Origin: Cordilura impudica
Lineage: Eukaryota > Arthropoda > Insecta > Diptera > Scathophagidae
DNA: 64,000 nucleotides
Assembly: GCA_963682025.1 (NCBI GenBank)
Contig: OY821517.1
Span: 94,795,946-94,859,945 of the forward strand
Direction of reading: 5' to 3'
The notes beneath the pieces are model-generated. The model ran no database searches, had not been told where the DNA came from, and worked only from the letters and a program-made list of their open reading frames with translations. Shown in pieces: positions 1 to 10,983 of this stretch (the stretch's first letter is position 1; every line of letters begins with the position of its first letter). A program made the position numbers and the translations under genes.

Positions 1-49
1 AATTTAACCATTACAGAACTAGAAATCTAAAACTGAAATAATTGAGATA

Positions 50-757
50 ATGGTAGAAGCGAGCCCAAGGCGCACAAAGAGGCTATTGAGAAGCATTCCT
101 ACACCAATTGCAGATAAGAAATTTACTCCAGAAGATGCGTTCGCCCTATTTCTGGATTTTAAGTTGACCAAAAATCAATACAAGGAATTGTGGAAGTGAA
201 TCAATGAAAAGAATTGTGGGATTTTTCCAGAGTATCGAGAGTTTCTGCCAAAAAAGAATGCTAACCTTCACAATCTGCTATTAGAGTCATTTCAAGTTCA
301 ACAGAAATAAAATTGCAAGATCTCCTTGAACATATTGCAGAATGATTGCTAAATACGCTTGATACTGATCATTTAAAAAAATTGGCGATGGCAGCATTAA
401 TTTAATTTCTAAATGGGTATGTGATGCAATTTAATGATGAAAATTCATCAGATGCTAATTTCATAGCGGCTTAGAGCCGTCAACTAGTAGAGCAACAGTA
501 ATTGATGTATGGAAAAATTAAATTCTTTCTTCAACAAAGTATTGCAGATCAATAAAATTTGCTTTCAAAAACGAAACCAAAGATGTCATAACTGAAAAAT
601 TTCAAAAAAATTAAAAATCAAATTAAAGAACTTCAACCAGTAACATTTAAATTTGATGAAAATTTTAAAATGTATCTCACAATGATTGATGGAAAAGTTG
701 CACAAGCTTTAACAAAGTCATCGTGAAGCTGTATTACATCGTTCTACTTAATTGAAC
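50..757 (+). pseudogene. Transib (RAG1-like) transposase relic, N-terminal and first catalytic part
   Basis: An ATG at 50 opens 49 codons to a TGA at 197, and the reading then continues in pieces with stops and frame changes. Readable blocks are FTPEDAFALFLDFKLTKNQY (about 122-181), a damaged KWVCDA block near 412-430, IKNQIKELQPVTF (610-648) and LTMIDGKVAQALT (676-714). From memory, this order matches insect Transib transposases, relatives of the vertebrate RAG1 core, in which the Asp of the MIDGKV block is a catalytic residue; here that codon is at 688-690. The text breaks off near 757, where an inverted-repeat element is inserted, and resumes at about 3411. The gene is dead through several stops and indels. 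Family assignment is inferred from motif order and from the matching C-terminal half downstream. Confidence 0.68.
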
Positions 758-766
758 TTTTGGTTG

Positions 767-3410
767 CACACATGAACAAAATTAGTATATTCTGAAAAAG
801 GATCAAGAAATAAAATATCCGTGTATCCCACTTTTTCTAGATCAATTCGTATATATCTCAAAAAAAATGCCATTTATATTAAAAAAAAAAAACTTATCAC
901 ACTACCCGTATTCCACATAATAAATTTTATTATCGCCTTTACCAAAATCTCTTACATGACAGGATTTCCGGGTATGAGCTTGAATGTTAATATAGAGATG
1001 AATACATAAATAAACACTTTTCTTTTGAGTATTAACAGATGTGTTTACAAATCTTCTAACATCAAATTATGTACATAAGATATCATAGAAGAAATTGTCG
1101 TTTGCAAAAATTTTATTAAATTCATTAAATTATTAAGATAAAATTAATTATTAGTAATTGTCACTTATATGAATCCGTATTTGTTTTACGACAAAGCAAC
1201 CAACAGTACTCTGACAACATGTATCTTATTTTGTTTTCATTTGTATATAAATTCCACATCTGCTATTTCTTGGTGAAAGAGTTCTTCATGTTTGTCACTA
1301 AAGCCTCGATGGAAAAAAATCTAAATGGTTGTAGAGGAAGTGTATCTTAAGTGACATGTTGACTCCCATCTCTCGGTAGCAAACAATCATTTCTCCAACA
1401 ATGTCCTTCTAATTGTTAGCTCTTTTGTTGCCAAGAAATTTCACTGTAACATTTTCAAAAGCCATCCATGCCCTATTCCCGCCTAGGCTTAGTGCATTTT
1501 TAAAATCAGGGGGCAAATCGTCGAATTCGATATTGGGAAAATTTAATCGAAATTCCATATTTTGATTTATTATTTAAAGAAGGCGGACAATCGTCAGACC
1601 TCGTTTCACTTTTACCATTAACTATGGACCATAATTCGTTAGCTGTGACAGAATAAAATTACTCTTAGAATTTTATTTTGGAAAATAAAAAAATTATTTC
1701 AATCGCAAAATTTCGATAACGAATGCGACGATTCGACCCCTGTACCATTCAAAAGTTTTTTGTTTTGCGGACCATTGAATACTCCTATTAAAATATAAAT
1801 GTCCTTAAAATGGTTACCTGCTTAAATTTTCGTATCGGATAATTTTGGAAAAATTTGTTTCAACGTCTTAAACGATACACTTTCTTTATTTAGTGTTCGC
1901 ATCAAGCTTCGGATCAGACCAAGTTTGATGTGTAAAGCAGATAATATTACATAATCAGGGTTAACCAACGGTATATGGTCTATACTGCATACACCTATCA
2001 CAAAATTTAAACGCGTCTCCCACTCGAAGTCTGTATAGTGCAAAACTTTTTTGTGACCCTCCTAAACATACAAAAAACATTGATGTCGTGAATAACCTTG
2101 CTTTACTCCAGTTAATAGCGTAACAACTTTAAGATCACAACAGACTTTCCATTTCTGCTGGTTATAATTTATGGCATCTAAAATTAGTTGCATGTTTTCA
2201 TAGGTCTCCTGCATTGAGGTGCTGTATGCAATCGAAACTGATGGGTACATGTTTCCAATATGTAAAAGTACGACCTTAAGGCTCGATGTAGATGACTCAA
2301 TCAAAAGTCTTCACTCATCCGGAACATGCGATTGTCCAATTTCTGTAAACAGTGCATCAATGTTCTGACAGTATCAAAGATGTAATGAATTTTCGTCCAT
2401 AATGAAATATTCATTAAATGGATTCGTCTTCGCACGTTTACGATCAGCTGAAATTTTTATATTTTCGGATTCTAAATTCCATTCATTACAACGGGAACCA
2501 ATTAATTCTGCCGTCTTTTTCGTAATGCCAGTGTCTCGTATCAAATCATTAAAATCAGCTTGTGTCAAGAAATGAAGGACTAAAGACCCAAGTTCACTAG
2601 CTGAAGGTAAAAATTCCGATGGAGACGGTTCTCTGGCCGATTGTACTTCAATTGGAATTTCATTGTTTGTGTAAATTTCTTCTAAAGCACCAGCATTAGA
2701 ACTTTCCTGTGCTTTAACAACGGTCAAACATATGTTTAATTTGATTGCGAGTGTTATATCGGAATCCAACGGTTTTTTGGAACAAAAATAGCAAAATTCT
2801 GCAGAATGTTCAGTTCGTCGCAGCCAAAATATGGCTCAGATATAATTTTATTGCGATTTAATAACTTTTTGTTCCCATTAAACCACTATAACAATATTCG
2901 CAAACAACTTCGAGTGCGTACCATATGTTTGGACCATATGAAATAATGAAAAATTCTTCAAAAGCATTTACAAAACTTTTGCTTATATTTCTCAAAAATT
3001 TTTCAGGCGCAATTCGGACATTTCATTATTAAATAAAAAATTTATTAGAAGTACGACTTATAAATATTAAGTCAATGCAACCATTTCAGTTGCCACATTT
3101 TTCAAAACAGCACACTTTCACTAAATTCGTTTAGTGACATTTTTAATACTAATAGATCAATGATGCACTTGTTCTAAAAAATCTAGTTGATATTACCGTT
3201 ATGTTTTCCAAGAGGAAATATATTGTATTTTTGTATTTTATTTTTTTAATTACCCCGTTTACATTACTCCGTTATTCACATTTTACGCGAAAATACGAAT
3301 TGATGTAAAAAACTGGGAGACACGCGAAAATACGAATTGATGTAGAAAAACTGGGAGACACGGGTATTTTTCGATATAGATTCCGAATATATAGGTCTTC
3401 CTCATGTGTG
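767..3410 (-). mobile_element. Inverted-repeat DNA transposon inserted in the Transib gene
   Basis: The two ends are inverted copies of about 90-100 bp. The left end (767 to about 853) begins CACACATGA and contains CCGTGTATCCCACTTTTTCT. The right end (about 3310-3410), read on the other strand, begins CACACATGA and contains CCGTGTCTCCCAGTTTTTCT, with part of it duplicated in tandem (3290-3360). Transib coding text stops just left of the left end and resumes just right of the right end, so this is an insertion. Inside, on the minus strand, lies a transposase-like pseudogene. The terminus resembles that of the related element at 28853-31681 (CAC, then GAACAAA and TT.AG). The flanks TTG and CAA are complementary rather than duplicated, so the target-site duplication is unclear. 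Confidence 0.72.
1240..2769 (-). pseudogene. Transposase-like gene of an unassigned arthropod repeat family
   Basis: Read from high to low coordinates, one degraded protein runs through several frames. The N-terminal third is at 2769-2374. LKVVLLHIGNMYPSVSIAYS and CCDLKVVTLLTG follow at about 2304-2090, ALHIKLGLI and FPKLSDTKI at 1950-1825, NRAWMAFENVTVKFLGN at about 1495-1420, MSLKIHFL near 1345, and GFSDKHEELFHQEIAD at about 1312-1260. These blocks align in order with the protein at 30162-30990. From memory, they match a multi-copy uncharacterised protein family in arthropods and other invertebrates. Candidate catalytic positions are the Asp of ESS/DSS, the Asp of CCDLKV and the Glu of DKHEELFHQ, but a DDE fold is inference. 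It lies between inverted termini, so it probably encoded the transposase of this element. Frameshifts and at least one internal stop make it inactive. Confidence 0.65.
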
Positions 3411-4156
3411 CAAAAGTTTTTAGAACGGTGTTATATGCCAAAAAAAAAAACAAGTCAATTAAGCCAACCCCCACCACAAGACGATGGTTTTAAGGAAGCC
3501 TACGGATATGGAATGTCCCCTCTTCATGCTAGAATAAGTTTTATGGAGCATATTCTTAAATTGGGTTATGAGTTGGAATTTGGTCTGTTAGGCGAAATAG
3601 TTAGAAAAACAAAGAAAATAAAGAAAAAAGAAAGCAAAAAAAAACAAATTCAAAAAAATATCTGCAGCTTGGCCTCATAAGCGACCAACCAAAACAAGGA
3701 GAAGGAAACTCAAATGATGTCAATACTGCAAAGAATTTTTTTCCGATTCAGAAACTGCAGCATCTATTACAGGGTAGATCATGAATTAATAGTTTAGAAA
3801 GTTTAGCATGCAGCAAAACTATAAATGCCAAAAAATTTGGAGATAAATACTCCTGGAGATATATGCCATCTACAGTTCATAAAATTTTTTATTATGGTGA
3901 ATAAATATTTCAAAACAATATGCGACTAATAGGAGATATATCTGAAGAAGCGCAAGAAAAAAGAACAAGGACTACAGATTCTTTCGCGAGCATAACACAC
4001 TAAAAATGTCCGGATGTTACACTATTTTTTCAGATATGGCCAACATTCGACAAAAATGGAAAACTGCCTCTGTTGAATTAGACGAATCTGCTAAACAACT
4101 TCTAGAAAATGAATATCAAGGCTATTTAGAAGAAATATTTACTAAACTTGTTTGAT
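3411..4156 (+). pseudogene. Transib (RAG1-like) transposase relic, C-terminal part
   Basis: This resumes the Transib reading after the insertion. A 90-residue open stretch (to 3677) carries YGMSPLHARISFMEHILKLG, followed by a lysine-rich segment. Further blocks in shifting frames are WRYMPSTVHKIFYYG (3854-3898), IGDISEEAQE (about 3929-3958), FDKNGKLPLLN (about 4039-4072) and LDESAKQLLENE (about 4078-4113). The remembered Transib order is LSTLHAWIRFFE, YMPSTVHKIL, LSEEA.EARN and a short acidic tail; the Glu of SEEAQE is the expected third catalytic residue, equivalent to RAG1 E962. Stops at about 3677 and 3781, and a frame change in the tail, kill the gene. No Transib terminal repeat is recognisable before the Tc1 element begins at 4207. 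Confidence 0.68.
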
Positions 4157-4206
4157 TTAAAGTAGTTTTTCAGAACACTAATAATTAGCTATACTCTTTT
4201 TTTATA

Positions 4207-5789
4207 CACTAGTCGGCATAATTATTTTGACAAAAACAAAATGATACATTTTTGTACTAAATGTTTAGTTGTATTTATAGAATAGAATTATTTTTGTTTT
4301 TGTTTTGTTTAGATATTGATAATGTAAACTAGAAAATAACTCAATAGAGTTTCTTTCAGAAAAAATTCAAAAGATATGAACGAAAGTAATTTTGAGGTGT
4401 TGGGATAAGTATTTTGACAAGTTATTATTATTAAAAAAAAGAAGCTTAATATTTAACAAATGTATAGAAATTTGATTATGAGTTAATAAAATGTATAGCC
4501 TTTGCCTTCAATAACTTTTTGGAGGCGTCTTGGAGTTGAGTCCAGTAAATTTCGAAGGACCCTTGAGGATATCTCATTTCAAAGGGAAGTGACCTCGGAA
4601 ATTGTCTCTTCTTTGATTTTATGTAAATAACCAATTCTTCTAAGTTTGATAAGAGACCACATGTTTTCAATAGTATTCAAGACTGGACTTTGGGGTGGCC
4701 AGTCTAGAGTAGTAGCACCAACAGCCTTCAAATATTTGGATATCATCCTGCTTTTGTGGCACGGGGCATTGCCCTGTTGCAGGATAAATTTGTCTCCGGC
4801 CAGCATACCATCGGAAGGGGAAGCGCTATCATTTAGGGTGCTCAAATATTGGCATTGGTTCATCGAGCCGGCGATGGGCACCAAGTCACCCAACCCATTT
4901 TTCGCAATGTACCCCAGAACATGCCAGAGCCTCCGCCACGGCTCACTTTTTGGCCTTCGGACCTGTGACAGACTTACAAAAATCTTTTGTTTTGATAAGT
5001 TGAACTCAAAGAAGCTTTGATCTGCCCATAGAATGCTTCTCCAAAACTCTTTTGGCTTCTGAAGATGTTCCTTTGGAAGGCCAATCTTTTCAGCATGAAT
5101 GTATGTTTTATAATCTCTTGCTTTTAAACGTCTGCGAACACTGCGCTCACTGATTGGATTCATGGCCGACTGATTCCATTGATTTGCAGCAGATAGAGGC
5201 TTTAGTTGAATATATTTGTGAATATCCCGCAGAAGGATTCTTTCTGCAGTAACGTTGTTTTGCGTTTAGTACCTGATCTAGGCAAGTTTCTGATGTCATT
5301 ATGTTCCTTAAGTTGCTAGTTTGTTAGTGCACTGTTTGGAGCGACAAATTAAATTCAATTACAATGTATTTTATTGCGACACCAGAATTAAAATTGCCCA
5401 TATTGAAGCTCTAGCAACACAGCTAAACTCAGCCTTTTTTCCCATGGTCTCCAATAACTTCTATTCAATATTTTACTTGAATATTATAAAAAAATCAATA
5501 AAATTTAAACACCAAAGTTATTTGATTGTCACCTGATAAACCATGCGCGAACACTGCCACAAAGATGTTGTCAAAATACTTATGCCACGAAAAAATTCGC
5601 TGTCTGCTTAGTTGCTTATCAACAGAAAGGGAATGCAAAGCGTAAACGACAAAATATTTGGCACGCGTATAGCTATAAATACGGATTTTATTTTGTACAT
5701 AACCCATGTACCGTTAGTTCATGCAATCAAACGAACTGGATAAGAAAACATCACAGTTGCGTATGTCAAAATAATTATGCCGACTAGTG
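4207..5789 (-). mobile_element. Tc1-like transposon with IR/DR ends
   Basis: The element is 1583 bp. Its outer inverted ends start CACTAGTCGGCATAATTATT and match exactly over 25 bp (4207-4231 and 5765-5789). They are flanked by TA at 4205-4206 and 5790-5791, the Tc1/mariner target duplication. A second related motif with core AAGTATTTTGACAA lies inside each end (4403-4420 and 5568-5586 inverted), giving the inverted repeat/direct repeat layout known from Sleeping Beauty-type elements. The single gene is on the minus strand and is broken. Confidence 0.9.
4479..5340 (-). pseudogene. Tc1-family transposase, inactive
   Basis: The longest open piece is 5163-4579 (194 codons), with readable frame back to about 5265 and DLPRSGTKRKTT-like N-terminal sequence in another frame near 5300. 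The first catalytic Asp is in ILWADQSFFEF (residue 48 of the open piece) and the Glu is in SPVLNTIENMW (residue 166). The second catalytic Asp, normally in QQDNAPCH, is Gly here (residue 131 in QQGNAPCH); spacing to the Glu is 34, as in DD34E Tc1 elements. The conserved Asp of SPDLN is Val. The C-terminal end moves to another frame (NLLDS-type to about 4479). The HTH DNA-binding half is only partly readable. Loss of a catalytic residue plus frameshifts means no activity. It sits between the element's two inverted ends, as expected. Confidence 0.9.
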
Positions 5790-5791
5790 TA

Positions 5792-8438
5792 TATGTAGTT
5801 AACAATTTTTCTTGATTTAAAAACTTATGTATTTTATAAATTCACATCAAAAATTGATATAGAAATATTTAGAAAGACAATAAGACATGTTTAACTAAAG
5901 TAAAAACATACGACTTTTTCATTGAGACATCTGTATCTTGAACCAATATCAAGCAACTTTTTCGTTCGCTGCTTAATGAATTGTATTTTAACTCGGGCTC
6001 GTTCAAAAAAAAAGCCAGCCATTGGCCGTTGTGATCATTAGGACTAAAAATTTTACGGGGGCCAAAGTTTGGTATTCTCTGACGATATTTAACTTAAAAA
6101 ATTATTGAAAAGTATTAGTTGTAAAATTTACTGAAAAAATGAGACACAACATAAAAAAAAAATTTTTAACCTGTTAACACTTCACTTTTGTACTAAAATT
6201 CAACTAAAATTGAAAATGTATTTGAAACCCTCCATAACATTTTTATTCTTTCTAAAAGGATAGAAAAATTTGATAAATGTTCATTTTAATGCTTAGAATC
6301 GTTTAGGTGTCCACAAATACACATCTTCTTTACAGAACTTTTGTCTTTCTAAAACTATTAGTATGTGTATTTGTATTTCAATCTATCGTTATATCTCTAA
6401 ATTTACATATTACAAGTAAAGTCAGATAGAATTATTTACAATTTTACTGCTAAAATTGCTAAGATTTTTTCTCTAGACAAAATAGAAACTTATTCTGAAA
6501 TACTGCATAATTTTTAAACTCTCAAAACATTTCAAAGTATGATCCCTTATTTATTGAGCTTAAGATGATGATGAAGGTATCAAAGATTCGGCGAACTTAA
6601 CACTCTTGTTTTCTAATTCAATCTTTATGCTTCTAATACAAAATATCCGATTTCAAATCATACCTACATAGATTTCGAGTCCAAGCAAAATTTTTGGGAT
6701 TAATCGACTGCTTCTTAGCTTTCAACCAATACTCTTGCCAAAGGAAAAAGTTAAAAAAAAATTGAAGTAACCAAAGTGTCTGCTAACTCATATTTCAAAA
6801 CTTATAACAAAATGTTTTACACCTTGTAGAAACATTAATTTTTGCAATAACGAACAACAAAAACACTTAGAAATGACCAAGAATGGTACAAAAAAAATGA
6901 CAAATGGGACAAATGGAAACTTATACATCGTTACTAATGCTAATGCATTTTATGATTGTCACTTAACATATTTTCAAAAGGTATTCATTCTTCGACTCAA
7001 CCGATTTACAAACAAATTTAAAGTTGTACAAACAATTGCACATTTTTTATATTTTGCTGCAGTTACAGCTGCACTATAGGGCGGCATTCAAAATTTTTAC
7101 TTACTTCATCATATAGTTAAAATATCAATCAAAATATCATAAAAACTATTATCCGTCAATCTGATCCCTAATACCATTTTATGTTGTTGTAACTATATCG
7201 GTTTTTTTTCTATAAGCCATCATCTGAACCCAAAAGCAGTAGATAGTTTTTTAGTAACAACTTAAATTCGTATAACTTTTCTGAAAGGATACTAATGAGA
7301 ATCCAAGCTTGTTCCAATAAAAGAAACTCATATATAAAATGACTTTGAAACAAATATGTTTATTTATGCAGCTTTGTATTCTGTCTTGTAGACTATGAAT
7401 CAATTCATGGAAAAAATGCGCTAAAGCTTATTGATCTTGAGCCAGATTTCTAACTCAATAAATGATAATAATCAAAGCAAATATTTCTCGTTTTTATATT
7501 TTCAAAAAAAGAACGTAGAAAATTATTATCTAAAACTCTAACCTTATTTGTAAGATCTCGGCTCATGGTGAAATGAAATGATAATGGAAGGAAGGTGGAA
7601 AAAAACTAACATTTACTTAAGAGTTTATGAGGAAAATAAGCAAAGTTTTTATCTGTTTTTTGCTGGTGTTGCTGTGTTTTTAGCTTGTTCTTTCTGTTCG
7701 TACATGTACATGACTGTCAAAAGAACTTTGAACTTTTTTTTACCATAACATACATAAATGACCAGTCAACTTTAACAGGAGGGGAAAACTACAATAACAA
7801 CAATAATAACAGCAAATATCATGCCATTTTAACAGCTTAATGTTTAAGGCAACAATAAAAAGACACTAGAGAGTGCAGAGCAAAAAAAAATGTTTGAACA
7901 GTTAAAAGCAACAGCAACAACAATGGCTACGAAAAGCAGGCAAACTACAAGAAACATTCGGTATCGAAAACAAAAAAAAAATATTCTGAATTTATTTCTA
8001 TCTAAGAGTTTGAGTGTGTGCATGGGCATAAGTAAATGTGGCATATGTTCTTTTAAACACCTGCAGCAATTTCAAAATTGCACCAATAGACAAACTACAA
8101 AGTGAAATGAAGCAAATATTTCGTAGTGTTCGTGTGGATTTAGATATATTTAAATACAAGGAACAATCATTTTGGCTGCTTCGATTCAGTTATGTCAAAC
8201 AATGTTTATAAGAGGATTCTCAAAAGATTTAGAATAGAATAAATTAACATATCTCTCTGTCTGAATAATGTCCATGCTTTTTCATATGCAGTTTTAATAA
8301 ATCAATATTTTAAAATATTGTGCCAAAAATGTTTTTGAATTTAACATTTTTTACTTACGACTATTTGATGCCTAAAAGAATGAGTGATTTTTTCTTTTTT
8401 ATTATTATTATTACTCATACGCACTACTAAGCGAAATA
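5792..8438. other. AT-rich stretch without recognised gene or element
   Basis: There are only short chance ORFs. Runs of CAA/CAG/AAC triplets at about 7740-7930, of the sort common in fly non-coding DNA, are the only texture I see. No inverted ends, RT, transposase or RNA gene is recognised. Confidence 0.5.
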
Positions 8439-8448
8439 TATTGCTCAT

Positions 8449-9144
8449 TAGGGCGGGTCGATTTAAAATTCGCCCAAGTGACAAGGAAAATCGAATACTA
8501 GGGATCAAAATAAGAAACTTTGACCGAGGAACCATACTTCCAAATGAATTCTGATGTCCCGACTTTTGGCCTGTCTGTCTGTCTGTCTCACTTTGAACCA
8601 TTTAGAGTGCCCCAATCGGGTCCAAATGTATGATCGACTACCACTAACTTTGGAGGGCCGACCAACCCATGCCAGTGGCACATCCCCTGGGGTGTTCCCC
8701 ATACAAACATTTAAAAAATCACCATTTTTTGTTTAGAATTGGGCTGACTATGTTTGATTTAATATTAAAATTAACACTCATACGTATACGTATCTTCTAC
8801 TCTGCTAATAAATAATAATCATATGCCTTGACTATGTTATGTTATTCAAAAAGATCGATCGGATGAGGGTAAATAACTTTTAGATCACTCCGTGACTATG
8901 CGTGACTACCGCAAAATTAATCTGTAGTCACAACAAGACTATGAGCCAAGTTTCCGATCAATTGCATGAGGGGGAATGGGGTTGCCCCATGGCAGACAGA
9001 TAGACAGACAGACAGGTCAAAAGTCGGGACATCAGAATTCGTTTTAGAGGTATGGTTCTTTGGGCAAAGTTTCTTATTTTGATCCCTAGAATATGATTTT
9101 CCTTGTCACTTGAGCGATTTTTTTGCCTCCCTAGAAATCGACCC
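8449..9144. mobile_element. Non-autonomous inverted-repeat element (MITE-like, 696 bp)
   Basis: Inverted ends of about 130 bp: the left starts TAGGGCGGGTCGATTT and the right, on the other strand, starts GGGTCGATTT. Both continue with AGTGACAAGGAAAATC, GGGATCAAAATAAGAAACTT, GATGTCCCGACTTTTG and a TGTC run. The 10 bp TATTGCTCAT flanks it on both sides (8439-8448 and 9145-9154), a perfect target-site duplication. There is no coding capacity: ORFs across the ends are products of the inverted repeat. The duplication length suggests a hAT- or P-like integrase (8 bp) with chance extension, which is inference. Confidence 0.85.
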
Positions 9145-9224
9145 TATTGCTCATACAATTAAAGTAACTGGCAGAGCCCTGCAGATTCTATTTGTTTATT
9201 TCAATGTTTCTTCAATCTATATAA

Positions 9225-9520
9225 AACAAGTGAGAAAATTATAGTCGGTCTAGACCGACTATACGATTCCCTATACCATGCGTTTAGAGACTCTATCTCA
9301 TAGACCCAACTAACTGTACATAGAAAATAAGCATAATCCAAATTTGGGTGGGATTTTTGTTAATCTATTAGCTGCAGATATGAAAAAGTTAATATCGGAT
9401 GCTATATCTATGTGGGGACTAGGCCCAAAAATGGACCGATCCTGACCATGTTTGGTAAAGTCTCTTGTATTTTGCAAAAATATATACAAACAAAATTTGA
9501 AAAGAATCCGTGGGAGAAAA
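9225..9520 (+). repeat. 14-copy palindrome-ended repeat (family D), copy 1, truncated
   Basis: Starts AAACAAGTGAGAAAATTATA, followed by the palindrome AGTCGGTCTAGACCGACT (about 9243-9260) and CCCTATACCATGCG. It is cut at about 9510-9520 by the start of the 9521-13836 element. I call this repeat family D; it may be a non-autonomous Helentron/DINE-like element. Confidence 0.8.
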
Positions 9521-9534
9521 CATGTCAAACCATC

Positions 9535-10460
9535 ATACGATTCGGCTGCGCCCTCTCCGTTTTGAATGAAATTTTCCACAAATGTTGTATGTTACTAGAC
9601 TTGAAAAAACCCAAACTTATGGACCCCAACGACTTTCGGTTTCCGAGTTATGACGTCATGAATATTAGAAAAAACTCAAAAATGTCACTAAAGTGTGTTT
9701 ATAAAAATGTCTATAACTTTTAAAGTGTAAAAGCTAAAATATTTTTGTTTACAGTTTTTTAAAGGTAAGAATATGCTCTTTAAAATGATATGCATATGCA
9801 TTTTTTTCATGGAAATTTCCACCGAAATTTTTTCGGATCTAAAATTCAGAAGTCCAAATCGGGAAAAAGTATATTTTTTAAAATTCTTAAAAAAATATAT
9901 GTTAATACCTAAACCCTTGTTAACATATATTCAAAATTTCAGATTGGAGCCATGATCAGTTTTTGAGTTATGACCTAAAACGTGGCCCTATATACGATTC
10001 GGCTGCACCCTCTCCGTTTTGAATGAACTTTTCCACAAATGTTGTATATTACTAGACTTGAAAAAACCCAAACCTATGGACCCCAACGACTTTCGGTTTC
10101 CGAGTTATGACGTCATGAATATTAGAAAAAAAAACTCAAAAATGTCACTAAAGTGTGTTTATAAAAATGTCTATAACTTTTAAACTGTAAAAGCTAAAAT
10201 ATTTTTGTTTACAGTTTTTTAAAGGTAAGAATATGCTCTTTAAAATGATATGCATATGCATTTTTTTCATGGAAATTTCCACCGAAATTTTTTCGGATCT
10301 AAAATTCAGTAGGCCAAATCGGGAAAAACTATATTTTTTAAAATTCTTAAAAAAATATATGTTAATATCTAAACCCTTGTTAACATATATTCAAAATTTC
10401 AGATTGGAGCCATGATTAGTTTTTGAGTTATGAGCTAAAACGTGGCCCTATATACGATTT
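9535..10460 (+). repeat. Tandem duplication of the left inverted end (period about 459 bp)
   Basis: Two copies, at 9535-9993 and 9994-10460, differ by a few substitutions and a short A-run indel. Both contain the block from ACGATTCGGCTG to CGTGGCCCTATAT. The right end of the element (13340-13836) has only one copy. Confidence 0.9.
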
Positions 10461-10983
10461 GCGCTTGTAAAAGATGGGATAAAAAAATGTAATAGCACTC
10501 AAATGACGTATATAAATAAGCTTAACATAAAAATATTTGGTTAATTTTTTTGGAGCTCATCTTCAATCCATACCAGTGATTTAATTAAAAGGTTTTTCAA
10601 TTTTTTTTTTAAATAGGATTCAAAAGTTTATTAAGGAACAAATACTTTTGGTCTACTGGCAGAGTTTTTAATTTTGAGCAAGTACAATTTCGTTATAAAA
10701 TTTTATTTCAGTTTGAATATAAAAAACTAAAAAAATTTACAATATATATTGTACAAGTTAATATCAATGCGTTTTTTTATTCAATTTGAAAATGCAAGTG
10801 AGTAAAATAACGGTAATTTTTATTTTGCATAGATAAAATAAAAAATCTAAGAATTAATTGATGCTTTATGTGGGCAGTTGTATTTTAGCACGTGTCCAAG
10901 ACGGAATAGTTCAAATAAAAAAGTTAATATTATACAAATACTCGTAAAAAAAATAGTGATACAAAAATTTAATTGTAATTAAT

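Noticed and set aside
7844..8105. Opposed ORFs of 66 and 71 codons
   Set aside because: CAA/AAC-rich low-complexity sequence, no homologous motif, no conserved copy elsewhere in the window.
8341..8736. Overlapping ORFs of 60-86 codons on both strands
   Set aside because: They run across the inverted arms and TGTC microsatellite of the 8449-9144 element; low complexity, no domain.
9773..10415. Two nearly identical 60-codon ORFs 460 bp apart
   Set aside because: They lie in the duplicated inverted end of the 9521-13836 element and reflect DNA duplication, not a gene family.
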